A stretch of DNA of 23,746 bases. It comes from a bacterium. GTDB taxonomy: Bacteria; Bacillota; Bacilli; Lactobacillales; Streptococcaceae. The notes beneath the pieces are model-generated. The model did no database searches. It saw only the letters and a program-made list of their open reading frames with translations, and was not told where the DNA came from. Both the position numbers and the translations under genes were made by a program. The first letter of the stretch is position 1, and each line of letters opens with the position of its first letter. The DNA is taken from NCBI GenBank assembly GCA_905221505.1, contig CAJNDL010000031.1, positions 1-23,746 on the forward strand, in the 5' to 3' direction. Positions 7,521-13,897 of the stretch are shown here, in pieces.

Positions 7521-8445
7521 ACTCCTGTTTTACAGCCTTACATCCTTGAACGCTTCCACGACGTCGCATTTCAGTTTCAATAGCATTTAGCACTTCCCAT
7601 TTATTGAGGCTCCACATAGGTCCAATCAGCATATCTCTCGGTGCATCTCCCGTGATTCGGTGGATGACGATATGCTTGGGAATGATTTCCAGTTGGTCAC
7701 AGATGACCTTGACATACTCGTCCTGGCTCATCAATTGCAAGCGTCCCTCGTGGTAGTCCCGTTGCATACGTGTATTGGTCATAAGATGAAGCAAATGCAG
7801 TTTAATCCCCTGAATATCGTTATCCGTGACACAACGGCGGACATTTTCAATCATCATTTCATGGGTTTCACCAGGCAAACCATTGATCAAATGAGAAACA
7901 ATCTCAATCTTAGGATACTTTCTCAAACGCTTGACCGTTTCTACGTACAATTCATAGGAATGGGCACGGTTAATCAAGTCAGAGGTTGCTTCATAAGTAG
8001 TCTGCAAACCCAATTCAACCGTCACATGCATGCGCTCCGATAACTCAGCCAAATATTCGATGGTTTCATCGGGTAAACAGTCTGGCCGCGTTCCGATATT
8101 GATTCCTACTACACCTGGCTCATTGATAGCCTGCTCATAGCGCTCTCGAATCACTTCCACCTTTTCATGGGTATTGGTAAAATTCTGAAAATAAACTAGA
8201 TACTTCTGAACATCTGGCCACTTGCGGTGCATAAAGTCAATTTCCTTATAAAATTGCTCACGGATAGGCGCATCTGGTGCTACGATAGCATCACCAGAGC
8301 CTGAAACCGTACAAAAAGTACAACCCCCATGAGCCACAGTTCCATCACGATTGGGACAGTCGAATCCCGCATCAATAGGGACTTTAAAAGTCTTTTCTCC
8401 AAAGAGTTTTCGATAATAATCATTCAAGGTATTATAAGATTTCAT
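7498..8445 (-). CDS. mnmL: Radical SAM protein, YtqA/YhcC (TIGR01212) family, MnmL-like
   Basis: A 315-residue iron-sulphur enzyme. CPNRDGTVAHGGCTFC near residues 27-42 carries the three cluster cysteines in the TIGR01212 spacing rather than the classic CxxxCxxC. GINIGTRPDCLPDE, VELGLQTTYEATSDLINRAHS and EIVSHLINGLPGET are strong family motifs. The Bacillus homologue YtqA (MnmL) has been linked to an alternative route to the mnm5 group on tRNA, consistent with its partner methyltransferase next door. The frame is open upstream to 8622, but the extra 59 residues are not family-like; MKSYNTLNDYYRKLFG at 8445 is the typical start. There is no ribosome site, and the promoter -10 lies only seven bases before this ATG, which suggests a leaderless mRNA. 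Confidence 0.88.
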   Translation of the reverse strand: MKSYNTLNDYYRKLFGEKTFKVPIDAGFDCPNRDGTVAHGGCTFCTVSGSGDAIVAPDAPIREQFYKEIDFMHRKWPDVQKYLVYFQNFTNTHEKVEVIRERYEQAINEPGVVGINIGTRPDCLPDETIEYLAELSERMHVTVELGLQTTYEATSDLINRAHSYELYVETVKRLRKYPKIEIVSHLINGLPGETHEMMIENVRRCVTDNDIQGIKLHLLHLMTNTRMQRDYHEGRLQLMSQDEYVKVICDQLEIIPKHIVIHRITGDAPRDMLIGPMWSLNKWEVLNAIETEMRRRGSVQGCKAVKQEFENEKTT

Positions 8446-8452
8446 AACTTTC

Positions 8453-8481
8453 ATTATAACAAAAAACACCCACAATCTCAA
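8453..8481 (-). promoter_or_regulatory. Promoter of mnmL operon (leaderless)
   Basis: On the minus strand: TTGAGA (8476-8481), a 17-base spacer, TATAAT (8453-8458), then seven bases and the A of the ATG at 8445. Transcription is expected to start on or within a base or two of the start codon. Confidence 0.75.
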
Positions 8482-8536
8482 AAGCCTGACTTTCCTATAA
8501 ATTCCTCTGTTTCTCATTTCCATTAGCCATTTTTTA

Positions 8537-8545
8537 TGATACAAT
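8537..8545 (+). promoter_or_regulatory. Extended -10 promoter of DUF3397 gene
   Basis: TGATACAAT: TG at 8537-8538 and TACAAT at 8540-8545. No convincing -35. Predicted +1 near 8552, which is the A of an ATG. Confidence 0.55.
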
Positions 8546-8551
8546 ATGGGT

Positions 8552-8905
8552 ATGATTTTAATGAAATTAGCATCTATTTTATTATTGATACTGACTTTAG
8601 TAGTCTGCATTATCATAACCAAACTTTTTAGATTAAAAAAACTAGGACGAAACTTTGCGGATCTGGCTTTTCCAATCTTGGTATTTGAGTATTACCTGAT
8701 CACAGCTAAAACCTTTACCCATAATTTTCTCCCTAGACTGGGACTAGCCCTCTCACTCCTAGCCATTATCCTCGTTTTTTTCTTTCTTTTGAAAAAACGT
8801 AGCTTTTACTATCCTAAATTCATCAAATTCTTCTGGCGTGCAGGGTTCTTATTGACCTTTGTCATGTATATCGAGATGATTGTTGAATTGATGGCTCAGA
8901 AATAA
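8552..8905 (+). CDS. DUF3397 family membrane protein
   Basis: About 117 residues with four hydrophobic segments and a pattern (RLKKLGRNFADLAFPILVFEYYLI) that I associate with the DUF3397 family of small Firmicute membrane proteins; function unknown. In-frame ATGs occur at 8546, 8552 and 8561, none with a Shine-Dalgarno. 8546 lies upstream of the predicted transcription start; 8552 coincides with it; 8561 would leave a leader of about eight bases. I chose 8552, but 8561 (MKLASILL) is nearly as likely. It is divergent from the mnmL operon and ends at a terminator shared with the facing 102-residue gene. Confidence 0.8.
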   Translation: MILMKLASILLLILTLVVCIIITKLFRLKKLGRNFADLAFPILVFEYYLITAKTFTHNFLPRLGLALSLLAIILVFFFLLKKRSFYYPKFIKFFWRAGFLLTFVMYIEMIVELMAQK

Positions 8906-8917
8906 AAAAATGAAATC

Positions 8918-8962
8918 AAAAACACCTCAATCAAACTAAAATACAATGATTGAAGTGTTTTT
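8918..8962. terminator. Bidirectional terminator
   Basis: AAAAACACCTCAATCA pairs with TGATTGAAGTGTTTTT (one mismatch) around a 12-13 base loop. It serves the DUF3397 gene (+) and the converging small membrane protein gene (-). Confidence 0.8.
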
Positions 8963-8985
8963 CTTTATATCTTTTTTAATAATTT

Positions 8986-9294
8986 CTATTTACTCTCTTT
9001 ATCCGGAAAGAGGTAACCAATACCTACACAAGCCAGCACACCTGCTCCAATCACCAAGCCACTTGAAATTGGCAACAGGTCCAAAATTGCATTCGCAATA
9101 ATAAAGGCAATAATCAAACACATCAGACTAGCCTTGTAATCCTTTTTCAAAAGATTCTCTAGAGTGAAAAAGAGGAACAGCCCTACCGGAATCAATGACC
9201 AGAGGTTGACATCCAAACTTGGCCAGCCTACAGAACCAAAATACAATACTGTCGCTGCTGCTACCAAAAATACAATTCCCAATAATTTTTTCAT
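8986..9294 (-). CDS. Small membrane protein, LiaF-type transmembrane region
   Basis: The 102-residue protein has four predicted membrane segments (residues ~4-19, 32-46, 56-73, 80-95) and a short charged tail. The order and the W.sl.pvgl.lf..e elements resemble the N-terminal membrane region of LiaF-like proteins, without the C-terminal soluble domain, so it is either a stand-alone member or an unrelated hypothetical. GGAGATAAACAA precedes the ATG. It has its own promoter and a leader of about 65 bases. Function unknown. Confidence 0.75.
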   Translation of the reverse strand: MKKLLGIVFLVAAATVLYFGSVGWPSLDVNLWSLIPVGLFLFFTLENLLKKDYKASLMCLIIAFIIANAILDLLPISSGLVIGAGVLACVGIGYLFPDKESK

Positions 9295-9345
9295 TTGTTT
9301 ATCTCCGGTTTCTTTTTAGGAACTTGACGTGCCTGACATAGACCC

Positions 9346-9395
9346 TTCATGTCCTTTACATGAACCATTATAGCAGAGGAATTTCTCAAGAACAA
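9346..9395 (-). promoter_or_regulatory. Promoter and leader hairpin of small membrane protein gene
   Basis: On the minus strand TTGTTC (9390-9395), 17 bases, TATAAT (9367-9372). Just downstream in the expected transcript is TTCATGT-CCTTT-ACATGAA (9346-9364 on plus), a perfect 7-bp inverted repeat that could be a hairpin or an operator at +1. Confidence 0.6.
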
Positions 9396-9449
9396 GGTCT
9401 TTTGCCTATCTGGTCTATATCTCGGTCTAAGTGGTTGAATAGTTAAGAT

Positions 9450-9484
9450 AAAATAAAAAAGAAACCCAGTAGAATGAGTTTCTT
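9450..9484 (-). terminator. tRNA-Thr terminator
   Basis: On the minus strand GAAACTCA-TTCTAC-TGGGTTTC, an 8-bp stem with one G-T pair, is followed by TTTTTTATTTTAT. It starts a few bases after the tRNA 3' end. Confidence 0.8.
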
Positions 9485-9489
9485 CACTT

Positions 9490-9562
9490 TGCCGATTGCA
9501 GGGCTTGAACCTGTGACCTACGCGTTACGAGTGCCTTGCTCTACCAACTGAGCTAAATCGGC
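9490..9562 (-). tRNA. tRNA-Thr (anticodon CGU)
   Basis: The minus strand folds as a 73-base cloverleaf: a perfect 7-bp acceptor stem GCCGATT/AATCGGC, D-arm GCTC...GAGC with AGTTGGTA, anticodon loop CTCGTAA giving CGT (reads ACG, Thr), T-loop TTCAAGC and discriminator A. CCA is not encoded. Odd points: the anticodon stem AGGCA/CGCGT has a G-G and an A-C mismatch, and the T-stem ACAGG/CCTGC ends in an A-C mismatch. It has its own promoter and terminator and sits alone. Confidence 0.88.
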
Positions 9563-9574
9563 GATTACACTTAC

Positions 9575-9602
9575 AGTATAGCACTCTGAGAATAGATGTC
9601 AA
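9575..9602 (-). promoter_or_regulatory. Promoter of tRNA-Thr
   Basis: On the minus strand TTGACA (9597-9602), 16 bases, TATACT (9575-9580) preceded by TGC (extended -10). Transcription would start about five bases before the mature 5' end. Confidence 0.75.
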
Positions 9603-9621
9603 GGAATTTTCATCTCTATTT

Positions 9622-9650
9622 AAAAAAGCCTGTCCTGAGACAAGGCTTTA
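9622..9650 (-). terminator. Terminator of the ABC-2 exporter operon
   Basis: On the minus strand AAAGCCTTGTC-TCAG-GACAGGCTTTTTTA forms a long stem with a short loop and a T run, just past the last permease gene. Confidence 0.8.
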
Positions 9651-9662
9651 AGTTTCTTCCTC

Positions 9663-10448
9663 TTAAGACCCTGCACTTTCGTAGGAATCCAAACCCTTGT
9701 CCCATAGTTTCAAGGAAATAGCAAAAAAGACGAGGGAAATCAATATCAAACCTCCGATGTTAAAGATCACATCCTTGTCCTGCAAGAAATAGCTAGCAGG
9801 ATAGTAAGCCGTAAAGGCAAAAGGTACGATAAAGCTAATCAACCAACGAAGAAGCGAATTGTAAATGGAAATCGGATACTTGGCAAAATCATTAAACATA
9901 TAGAAAATGTAAATCATGGCGCCTGACTGCTTGGTCCAAAAAGCGATACTAGCTGTCGCGATTTTCAAGGAAGTATAAATCAAGGTCGCAAAAGGAATAC
10001 AAACTAGGAAAAGCAGGAATTTTGGAAGCGTCCAAGCAATGCTGGTCACTGTTGTTCCCAGTAGGATGCCACCGACCAAGAGTTCGCCCAAGGCATCAAT
10101 CTGAAAGGTCTCAACTAGGATGTGAAAGAGAGGATTGATAGGACGAGTCAGATACTTATCAAACTCTCCCTTTCGCACCAAGCGTTGTCCTAACGCCCAG
10201 AGATTGTCAAAAAAAAGATGATCTAGTCCCTTGGGAATCAAAGAAAATCCATAGATAAAGGCGATCTCTTGAAAGGTCCAGCCTTCTAGGGATGGAATGT
10301 GTTGAAAAATGACATTAAGAAACAAGAGATTCAAGCCTTGAGTTAGAAAAACTCCCAGCACACCAACCACAAAATCAACCTTGTATTCCATGATTTGTTT
10401 GATGTATTGTCTGATAAAAATCAGATGCATGCGTTGATATTTTTTCAT
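9663..10448 (-). CDS. ABC-2 type exporter permease (second subunit)
   Basis: A 261-residue protein with six membrane segments and no binding domain, of the PF06182 (DUF990)-type ABC-2 permeases. The motif VRKGEFDKYLTRPINPLF (near residues 91-108) is the conserved cytoplasmic loop of this family (G....LlrPlnp). It forms the channel together with the preceding permease and is powered by the upstream ATPase. The start ATG follows GGGAGG within the end of the upstream gene, one base past its stop, so the two are translationally coupled. The substrate is unknown; related systems export drugs, lipids or antimicrobial peptides. Confidence 0.88.
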   Translation of the reverse strand: MKKYQRMHLIFIRQYIKQIMEYKVDFVVGVLGVFLTQGLNLLFLNVIFQHIPSLEGWTFQEIAFIYGFSLIPKGLDHLFFDNLWALGQRLVRKGEFDKYLTRPINPLFHILVETFQIDALGELLVGGILLGTTVTSIAWTLPKFLLFLVCIPFATLIYTSLKIATASIAFWTKQSGAMIYIFYMFNDFAKYPISIYNSLLRWLISFIVPFAFTAYYPASYFLQDKDVIFNIGGLILISLVFFAISLKLWDKGLDSYESAGS

Positions 10449-10449
10449 A

Positions 10450-11268
10450 CTAACCTCCCTGAATGGTGATAAAGGACTGGACTCGTTTCCAAATCAACTG
10501 AGACAAGCCCACCATCACTAAGAGCCAGAAAAACTGCAAAGCGAGAGCCTGAAGAATCTGACTGACATCGTATTTTCCAACAATAATCATGACTGGCGTG
10601 TAGATCAAGGATGAGAAAGGCAGGAAGGAGAGAATATCTGAAACAACCTTTGGAAAGAAAGCCAAGGGAATCAAACTCCCAGACATAAAGGATACTAGTG
10701 AAGCCTTAAATACTTGAGAACCCCATAAATTTTTAAACACAAATGCTGAAAAACCAAAACAGATATTAAAGAAAAAGTTAATCAGATAAGCCAGAGTTAA
10801 GCTAAAGAGATAAAGAATCGTTAATCCCAGTACTTCTACAATACCTTGCCCAGATAAGATTTTCATCAAAACGATGACACTTAAAAATGGCAGTCCAACA
10901 GAGATAAAAATCAACCACTTGGAACCAAGCTCGGTGAAAAGATAAGAGGCCGCAAAATGGACTGGTCTTAATAAGCGCATGATAATAGAGCCATCTTTTA
11001 CCTCATCACCGATCATAAAGGAGCTATCTGACTCAGTTAATAAATTAGTCACAAAACTCATGATGATATAGAGGGTGATATCTGCCATGCTGAATCCCTG
11101 AATCAAGGACTCTTGCGAGGAATCAAAGACAGCCTTCCAGAGATAAAAGGCCACAAAAGCTCCCATAACATCACCAATCCGATAGAGAAGAAAATTGACT
11201 CGGTAGGTAATCAACTCCTGAATCCCTGCATTGATAAAGGGTTTATAACGTCTCCACAATTTGACCAT
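10450..11268 (-). CDS. ABC-2 type exporter permease (first subunit)
   Basis: A 272-residue membrane protein with about six segments, same family as its neighbour; VKDGSIIMRLLRPVHF is the equivalent of the family loop. The frame extends to 11310 inside the ATPase gene, but the 14 extra codons overlap that gene and have no ribosome site. GGAG at 11276-11281 lies about seven bases before the ATG at 11268, which begins MVKLWRRYKPF. The gene begins immediately after the ATPase stop (one base between). It forms a heterodimeric channel with the next permease. Confidence 0.88.
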   Translation of the reverse strand: MVKLWRRYKPFINAGIQELITYRVNFLLYRIGDVMGAFVAFYLWKAVFDSSQESLIQGFSMADITLYIIMSFVTNLLTESDSSFMIGDEVKDGSIIMRLLRPVHFAASYLFTELGSKWLIFISVGLPFLSVIVLMKILSGQGIVEVLGLTILYLFSLTLAYLINFFFNICFGFSAFVFKNLWGSQVFKASLVSFMSGSLIPLAFFPKVVSDILSFLPFSSLIYTPVMIIVGKYDVSQILQALALQFFWLLVMVGLSQLIWKRVQSFITIQGG

Positions 11269-11269
11269 C

Positions 11270-12262
11270 TTAGAGCTCCTTTCGGTAGAAGCGACGGATA
11301 ATATCCTCAATATCCGTATCCACCATCTTCAAATCACGGATTTCAAAATCAGACAGGGTTTGCTTGATAATATCAGCTGACTGGTAGCGTGAACTATCAA
11401 ATTCAATATTAAGGCTATTTCCTTGTCTATCAACGGTCATATCAGGCAGACCTTCATAGTGAGAAACTAGATGACTTTGACCTGGCACCAAATCAAAGGA
11501 AAGAGTCTTCATCTTGCCAAAAGTCTCCTTAAGCTGGCTCACCGTCCCATCAAAAATCTCCTGCCCCTTGTCAATCATGAAAATCCGATCACAAAGTTGC
11601 TCAATATCACTCAAGTCATGAGTGGTCAAGAGAATGGTTGTTTCTTCCTCTTGATTGATTTGGGTAATAGCCCGACGAATGTTATCCTTGACCGAAACAT
11701 CCAAACCAATGGTCGGCTCATCTAAAAAGAGAACCTTAGGATTGTGAAGCAAGGAAGCTGCAATGTCCGCCCGCATGCGCTGCCCTAGTGAAAGAGTTCG
11801 CACAGGATCCTTGATAAAGTCCTTCAAATCCAAGACTTCATTTAAAAAATCCATGCGCTTGTGGAAGAGCGAGTCTGGTACATCGTAAATCTCTTTCAAG
11901 ACCGTGTAGGTCTCTTGCAGAGCCAAATCCCACCATAGCTGGGTTCGTTGCCCAAAGACAACCCCAATATCCTTGACATAGTCCTGACGATTATCCTGGG
12001 GAATCTTGCCATTAATCCGACAAAAGCCAGATGTCGGTTTCAAAATCCCTGTCAACATTTTGATGGTTGTCGACTTTCCAGCACCATTTGCCCCAATAAA
12101 GCCTAGAATCTGGCCCTTTGGTACCTCAAAGGTCAAATCCTTGACCGCTTCAAAGGTCTGCTTTTCAGGATGAATAAAGGAGCGCAAAGCCCCTTTCAAG
12201 CCTGGTTCCTTCACTGTCTTCACAAAATTTTTCTGAAGATGTTCTACTTCTATCATTGCCAT
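11270..12262 (-). CDS. ABC transporter ATP-binding protein of ABC-2 exporter
   Basis: A 330-residue nucleotide-binding subunit. Walker A GANGAGKSTT lies near residue 57, signature LSLGQRMRADIA near 157, Walker B VLFLDEPTIGLD near 179 and the switch LTTHD near 213. The N-terminal insertion FVKTVKEPGLKGALRSFIHPEKQTFEAVKDLTF is typical of ATPases paired with PF06182 permeases. The C-terminal ~100 residues are an accessory domain seen in drug or lipid exporters. The start is supported by GGGAG six bases upstream of ATG. It leads the three-gene operon; the promoter overlaps a LacI-type palindrome. Confidence 0.93.
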   Translation of the reverse strand: MAMIEVEHLQKNFVKTVKEPGLKGALRSFIHPEKQTFEAVKDLTFEVPKGQILGFIGANGAGKSTTIKMLTGILKPTSGFCRINGKIPQDNRQDYVKDIGVVFGQRTQLWWDLALQETYTVLKEIYDVPDSLFHKRMDFLNEVLDLKDFIKDPVRTLSLGQRMRADIAASLLHNPKVLFLDEPTIGLDVSVKDNIRRAITQINQEEETTILLTTHDLSDIEQLCDRIFMIDKGQEIFDGTVSQLKETFGKMKTLSFDLVPGQSHLVSHYEGLPDMTVDRQGNSLNIEFDSSRYQSADIIKQTLSDFEIRDLKMVDTDIEDIIRRFYRKEL

Positions 12263-12376
12263 ATCTATCTCCCTATCGTAAGGAATAGAAAATCATATTT
12301 TCAAACACAAGTATTCTAAATCCTTACTTTCTACACCTTCTACATTTTATTATTACAAAAGGCTTTATACCAACCT

Positions 12377-12413
12377 ATTATAGTCCAATAAAAACTAGAA
12401 TGCAAGCGCTTGC
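12377..12413 (-). promoter_or_regulatory. Exporter operon promoter overlapping a GCAAGCGCTTGC operator
   Basis: On the minus strand TTGCAT (12400-12405), 17 bases, TATAAT (12377-12382). The perfect 12-bp palindrome GCAAGCGCTTGC (12402-12413) overlaps the -35. It has the CG-centred form of LacI/GalR-family operators, including CcpA cre sites, though the flanks do not fit the cre consensus fully. The remaining bases of the 12263-12625 gap hold this site, a leader of about 110 bases and the hydrolase terminator. Confidence 0.65.
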
Positions 12414-12499
12414 CTACAGATTATGAAATTAGAGATTTCTCTCTTAAAATGATATTTTTAACCCAAAATTCTGCCTTAATAGTTTCCTTAAAACACCAA

Positions 12500-12530
12500 A
12501 AAACCCACCCAATGTGCAGGTTGGTGGGTA
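12500..12530 (-). terminator. Terminator of alpha/beta hydrolase gene
   Basis: On the minus strand ACCCACCAACCTGCACATTGGGTGGGT forms a GC-rich hairpin followed by TTTTTT. The A-rich flank and stem (CACCAAAAAACCCACCCAATG) match the terminator at 13627-13650 almost exactly. Confidence 0.7.
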
Positions 12531-12625
12531 AGAAAAAGAATTTTTTAATCAAAAAGATTCACGATTCCACTGTTATTCCTTTAGCATTTAATTATTATCA
12601 TCATCCTAAATAGATTTCTAACCCC

Positions 12626-13558
12626 TCAATTACTCTTTAAAAAATCTTCAATCTGAGAAACTATTTCATTACTTTGATAATGGTAGAGATCATGAGGCAC
12701 ATCAACATACACAACTTGAACATTAGCCTGGTCACTTGCAAATTCCTCTGCAAAATGCTGCCATTCTGATTGACCAAAACTAGTGCCTTGACCGTTAGAC
12801 ACCAGTAATAAGGTAGGAATTTTCAGATTGATGCTTGAGGGAACTTTCTTGGCATTTTCCTTTACTAAACGAGATTCATTTAGCATAGCTTGTGACATCA
12901 ACTGCTTATAAGCTAGAAGTTTATATTGTTTTCGTTCACTTTCGGTCAGAGTTTGATTTTTTATATAAAAAGACTCAGGGAAGTAGCGTAATAAACCAAT
13001 CTTGCTGCTCCAATAAGCCACAGTAAGCAAGGCCTGATTGTCCTTTAAATTCTCATAACTAGCTGGCAGTGCCCAATCTAACCCAACCAAGGTTTTCACT
13101 TCATCAGGATATTTTTCCTGCCAAGCTAAACTCTCAAGACTAGCCATGGAATGAGACAAAATGATAAAAGGACCTTTGACATTTGCTTGTGAAAGAGCTT
13201 GACGCGTCTCAGACAAAACCTCCATCACATCTCTTGAATGATTGCTATCATCACTATAACCATATCCTGCTCTCTCCACGATGACTACCTTATACCGTTT
13301 CGATAAGGATTCCGATACTTCTTTAAAGTCCAATATAGGAGAAGCAATACCAGCACCTGAAAGAACTACTATAGTCTCAGGACCATTCCCTTCAACGTAA
13401 ACATTTATTTGATGACCATCGACGAGAACTTGTTGTCCCATAGGTTTCAGTGAGGCTTGTTCCTTTTCCAAACTGATACGGTGAAAGATGAATGTAGCGA
13501 GTAAAAACAAAAGAATGAAACTAAGAAGCCCTATACACCATTTTTTCAGTATTTTCAT
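12626..13558 (-). CDS. Membrane-anchored alpha/beta hydrolase
   Basis: The 310-residue protein has an N-terminal hydrophobic helix (residues ~8-26) without a lipobox, so it is probably an anchor or signal segment with the hydrolase domain outside the membrane. Domain elements: VVLSGAG (oxyanion strand, ~64-70), VVIVERAGYGYSDDS (91-105), the nucleophile elbow ILSHSMAS with Ser137 (the family usually shows GHSMGG, here altered), and VPHDLYHYQS near the C-terminus carrying the likely catalytic His. The substrate is unknown; an esterase or lipase-like role is plausible. A TTG at 13573 would extend it, but the ATG at 13558 is six bases past the -10 and there is no ribosome site, so a leaderless mRNA is expected. 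Confidence 0.82.
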   Translation of the reverse strand: MKILKKWCIGLLSFILLFLLATFIFHRISLEKEQASLKPMGQQVLVDGHQINVYVEGNGPETIVVLSGAGIASPILDFKEVSESLSKRYKVVIVERAGYGYSDDSNHSRDVMEVLSETRQALSQANVKGPFIILSHSMASLESLAWQEKYPDEVKTLVGLDWALPASYENLKDNQALLTVAYWSSKIGLLRYFPESFYIKNQTLTESERKQYKLLAYKQLMSQAMLNESRLVKENAKKVPSSINLKIPTLLLVSNGQGTSFGQSEWQHFAEEFASDQANVQVVYVDVPHDLYHYQSNEIVSQIEDFLKSN

Positions 13559-13564
13559 AGCATT

Positions 13565-13593
13565 ATTGTACAAAAAATAGGTCCTTTTATCAA
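13565..13593 (-). promoter_or_regulatory. Promoter of alpha/beta hydrolase (leaderless)
   Basis: On the minus strand TTGATA (13588-13593), 17 bases, TACAAT (13565-13570), then AATGCT and the ATG at 13558. The only purine-rich stretch, AAAGGA, lies in the promoter spacer and would not be transcribed. Confidence 0.7.
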
Positions 13594-13626
13594 CTTAAGA
13601 TTGATTCTTCTACAATATATTCACAC

Positions 13627-13650
13627 CAAAAAACCCACCCAATGGGCAGG
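13627..13650 (-). terminator. Terminator, copy of the fba terminator
   Basis: On the minus strand ACCTGCCC-ATT-GGGTGGGTTTTTT is an 8-bp stem with G-T pairs and a T run. It is nearly identical to the fba terminator at 15962-15984, and the following bases also match. Confidence 0.75.
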
Positions 13651-13663
13651 TTCTATCTATATA

Positions 13664-13684
13664 GTTCAGCTAGATTAAGCTTTA
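13664..13684. repeat. Direct repeat of fba 3' end, copy 1
   Basis: The 21 bases GTTCAGCTAGATTAAGC+TTTA recur exactly at 15998-16018, where they span the stop codon and last codons of fba. The terminators next to both copies also match. The two copies bracket about 2.3 kb holding a MITE-like element, relBE and an orphan membrane protein gene. Confidence 0.75.
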
Positions 13685-13734
13685 GCATCTGGAGCATAAT
13701 GAACAGTTTTTCCATGTTTCTTAAAAAGCTTTAA
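13675..13734 (-). pseudogene. 3' remnant of an unidentified gene ending ...DAKA
   Basis: A 19-codon open tail ends in HGKTVHYAPDAKA and TAA, directly followed by the shared fba-type 3' flank and terminator; an in-frame stop at 13735-13737 lies just before it. It reads like the C-terminus of a real protein whose body has been lost. I do not recognise the parent gene. Confidence 0.4.
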
Positions 13735-13745
13735 TTATGATTTTG

Positions 13746-13850
13746 ATAGTAGATTGAATAAGGTATGAACAACTCGCTTAGGAAAGTCAATCTAATTTCT
13801 AGAAATATTTTTAGCAGTCGCAGTATACTATTTTAGATTCAATCTACTAT
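13746..13850. repeat. MITE-like element with 14-bp terminal inverted repeats
   Basis: ATAGTAGATTGAAT (13746-13759) and its perfect complement ATTCAATCTACTAT (13837-13850) bound a 105-bp segment with no ORF. TA is present at both outer ends, as for IS630/mariner-type elements. It lies just downstream of the toxin gene. The rest of the 13559-13897 gap holds the promoter, terminator copy and gene remnant listed separately. Confidence 0.6.
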
Positions 13851-13897
13851 ATATAAGTTCCATGAAATAGAATATAATCTGACTAAATGCGTATATG

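Noticed and set aside
7660..8043. 127-codon plus-strand ORF inside the radical SAM gene
   Set aside because: It is opposite a clearly conserved gene and not protein-like.
8446..8622. N-terminal extension of the radical SAM protein
   Set aside because: The extra 59 codons run through the promoter and the divergent gene's start and are not family-like.
11269..11310. Upstream start for the first ABC-2 permease
   Set aside because: It overlaps the end of the ATPase gene and has no ribosome site, while GGAG precedes the ATG at 11268.
12410..12613. 67-codon plus-strand ORF between the ABC operon and the hydrolase
   Set aside because: It runs through an operator and a terminator hairpin and has no ribosome site.
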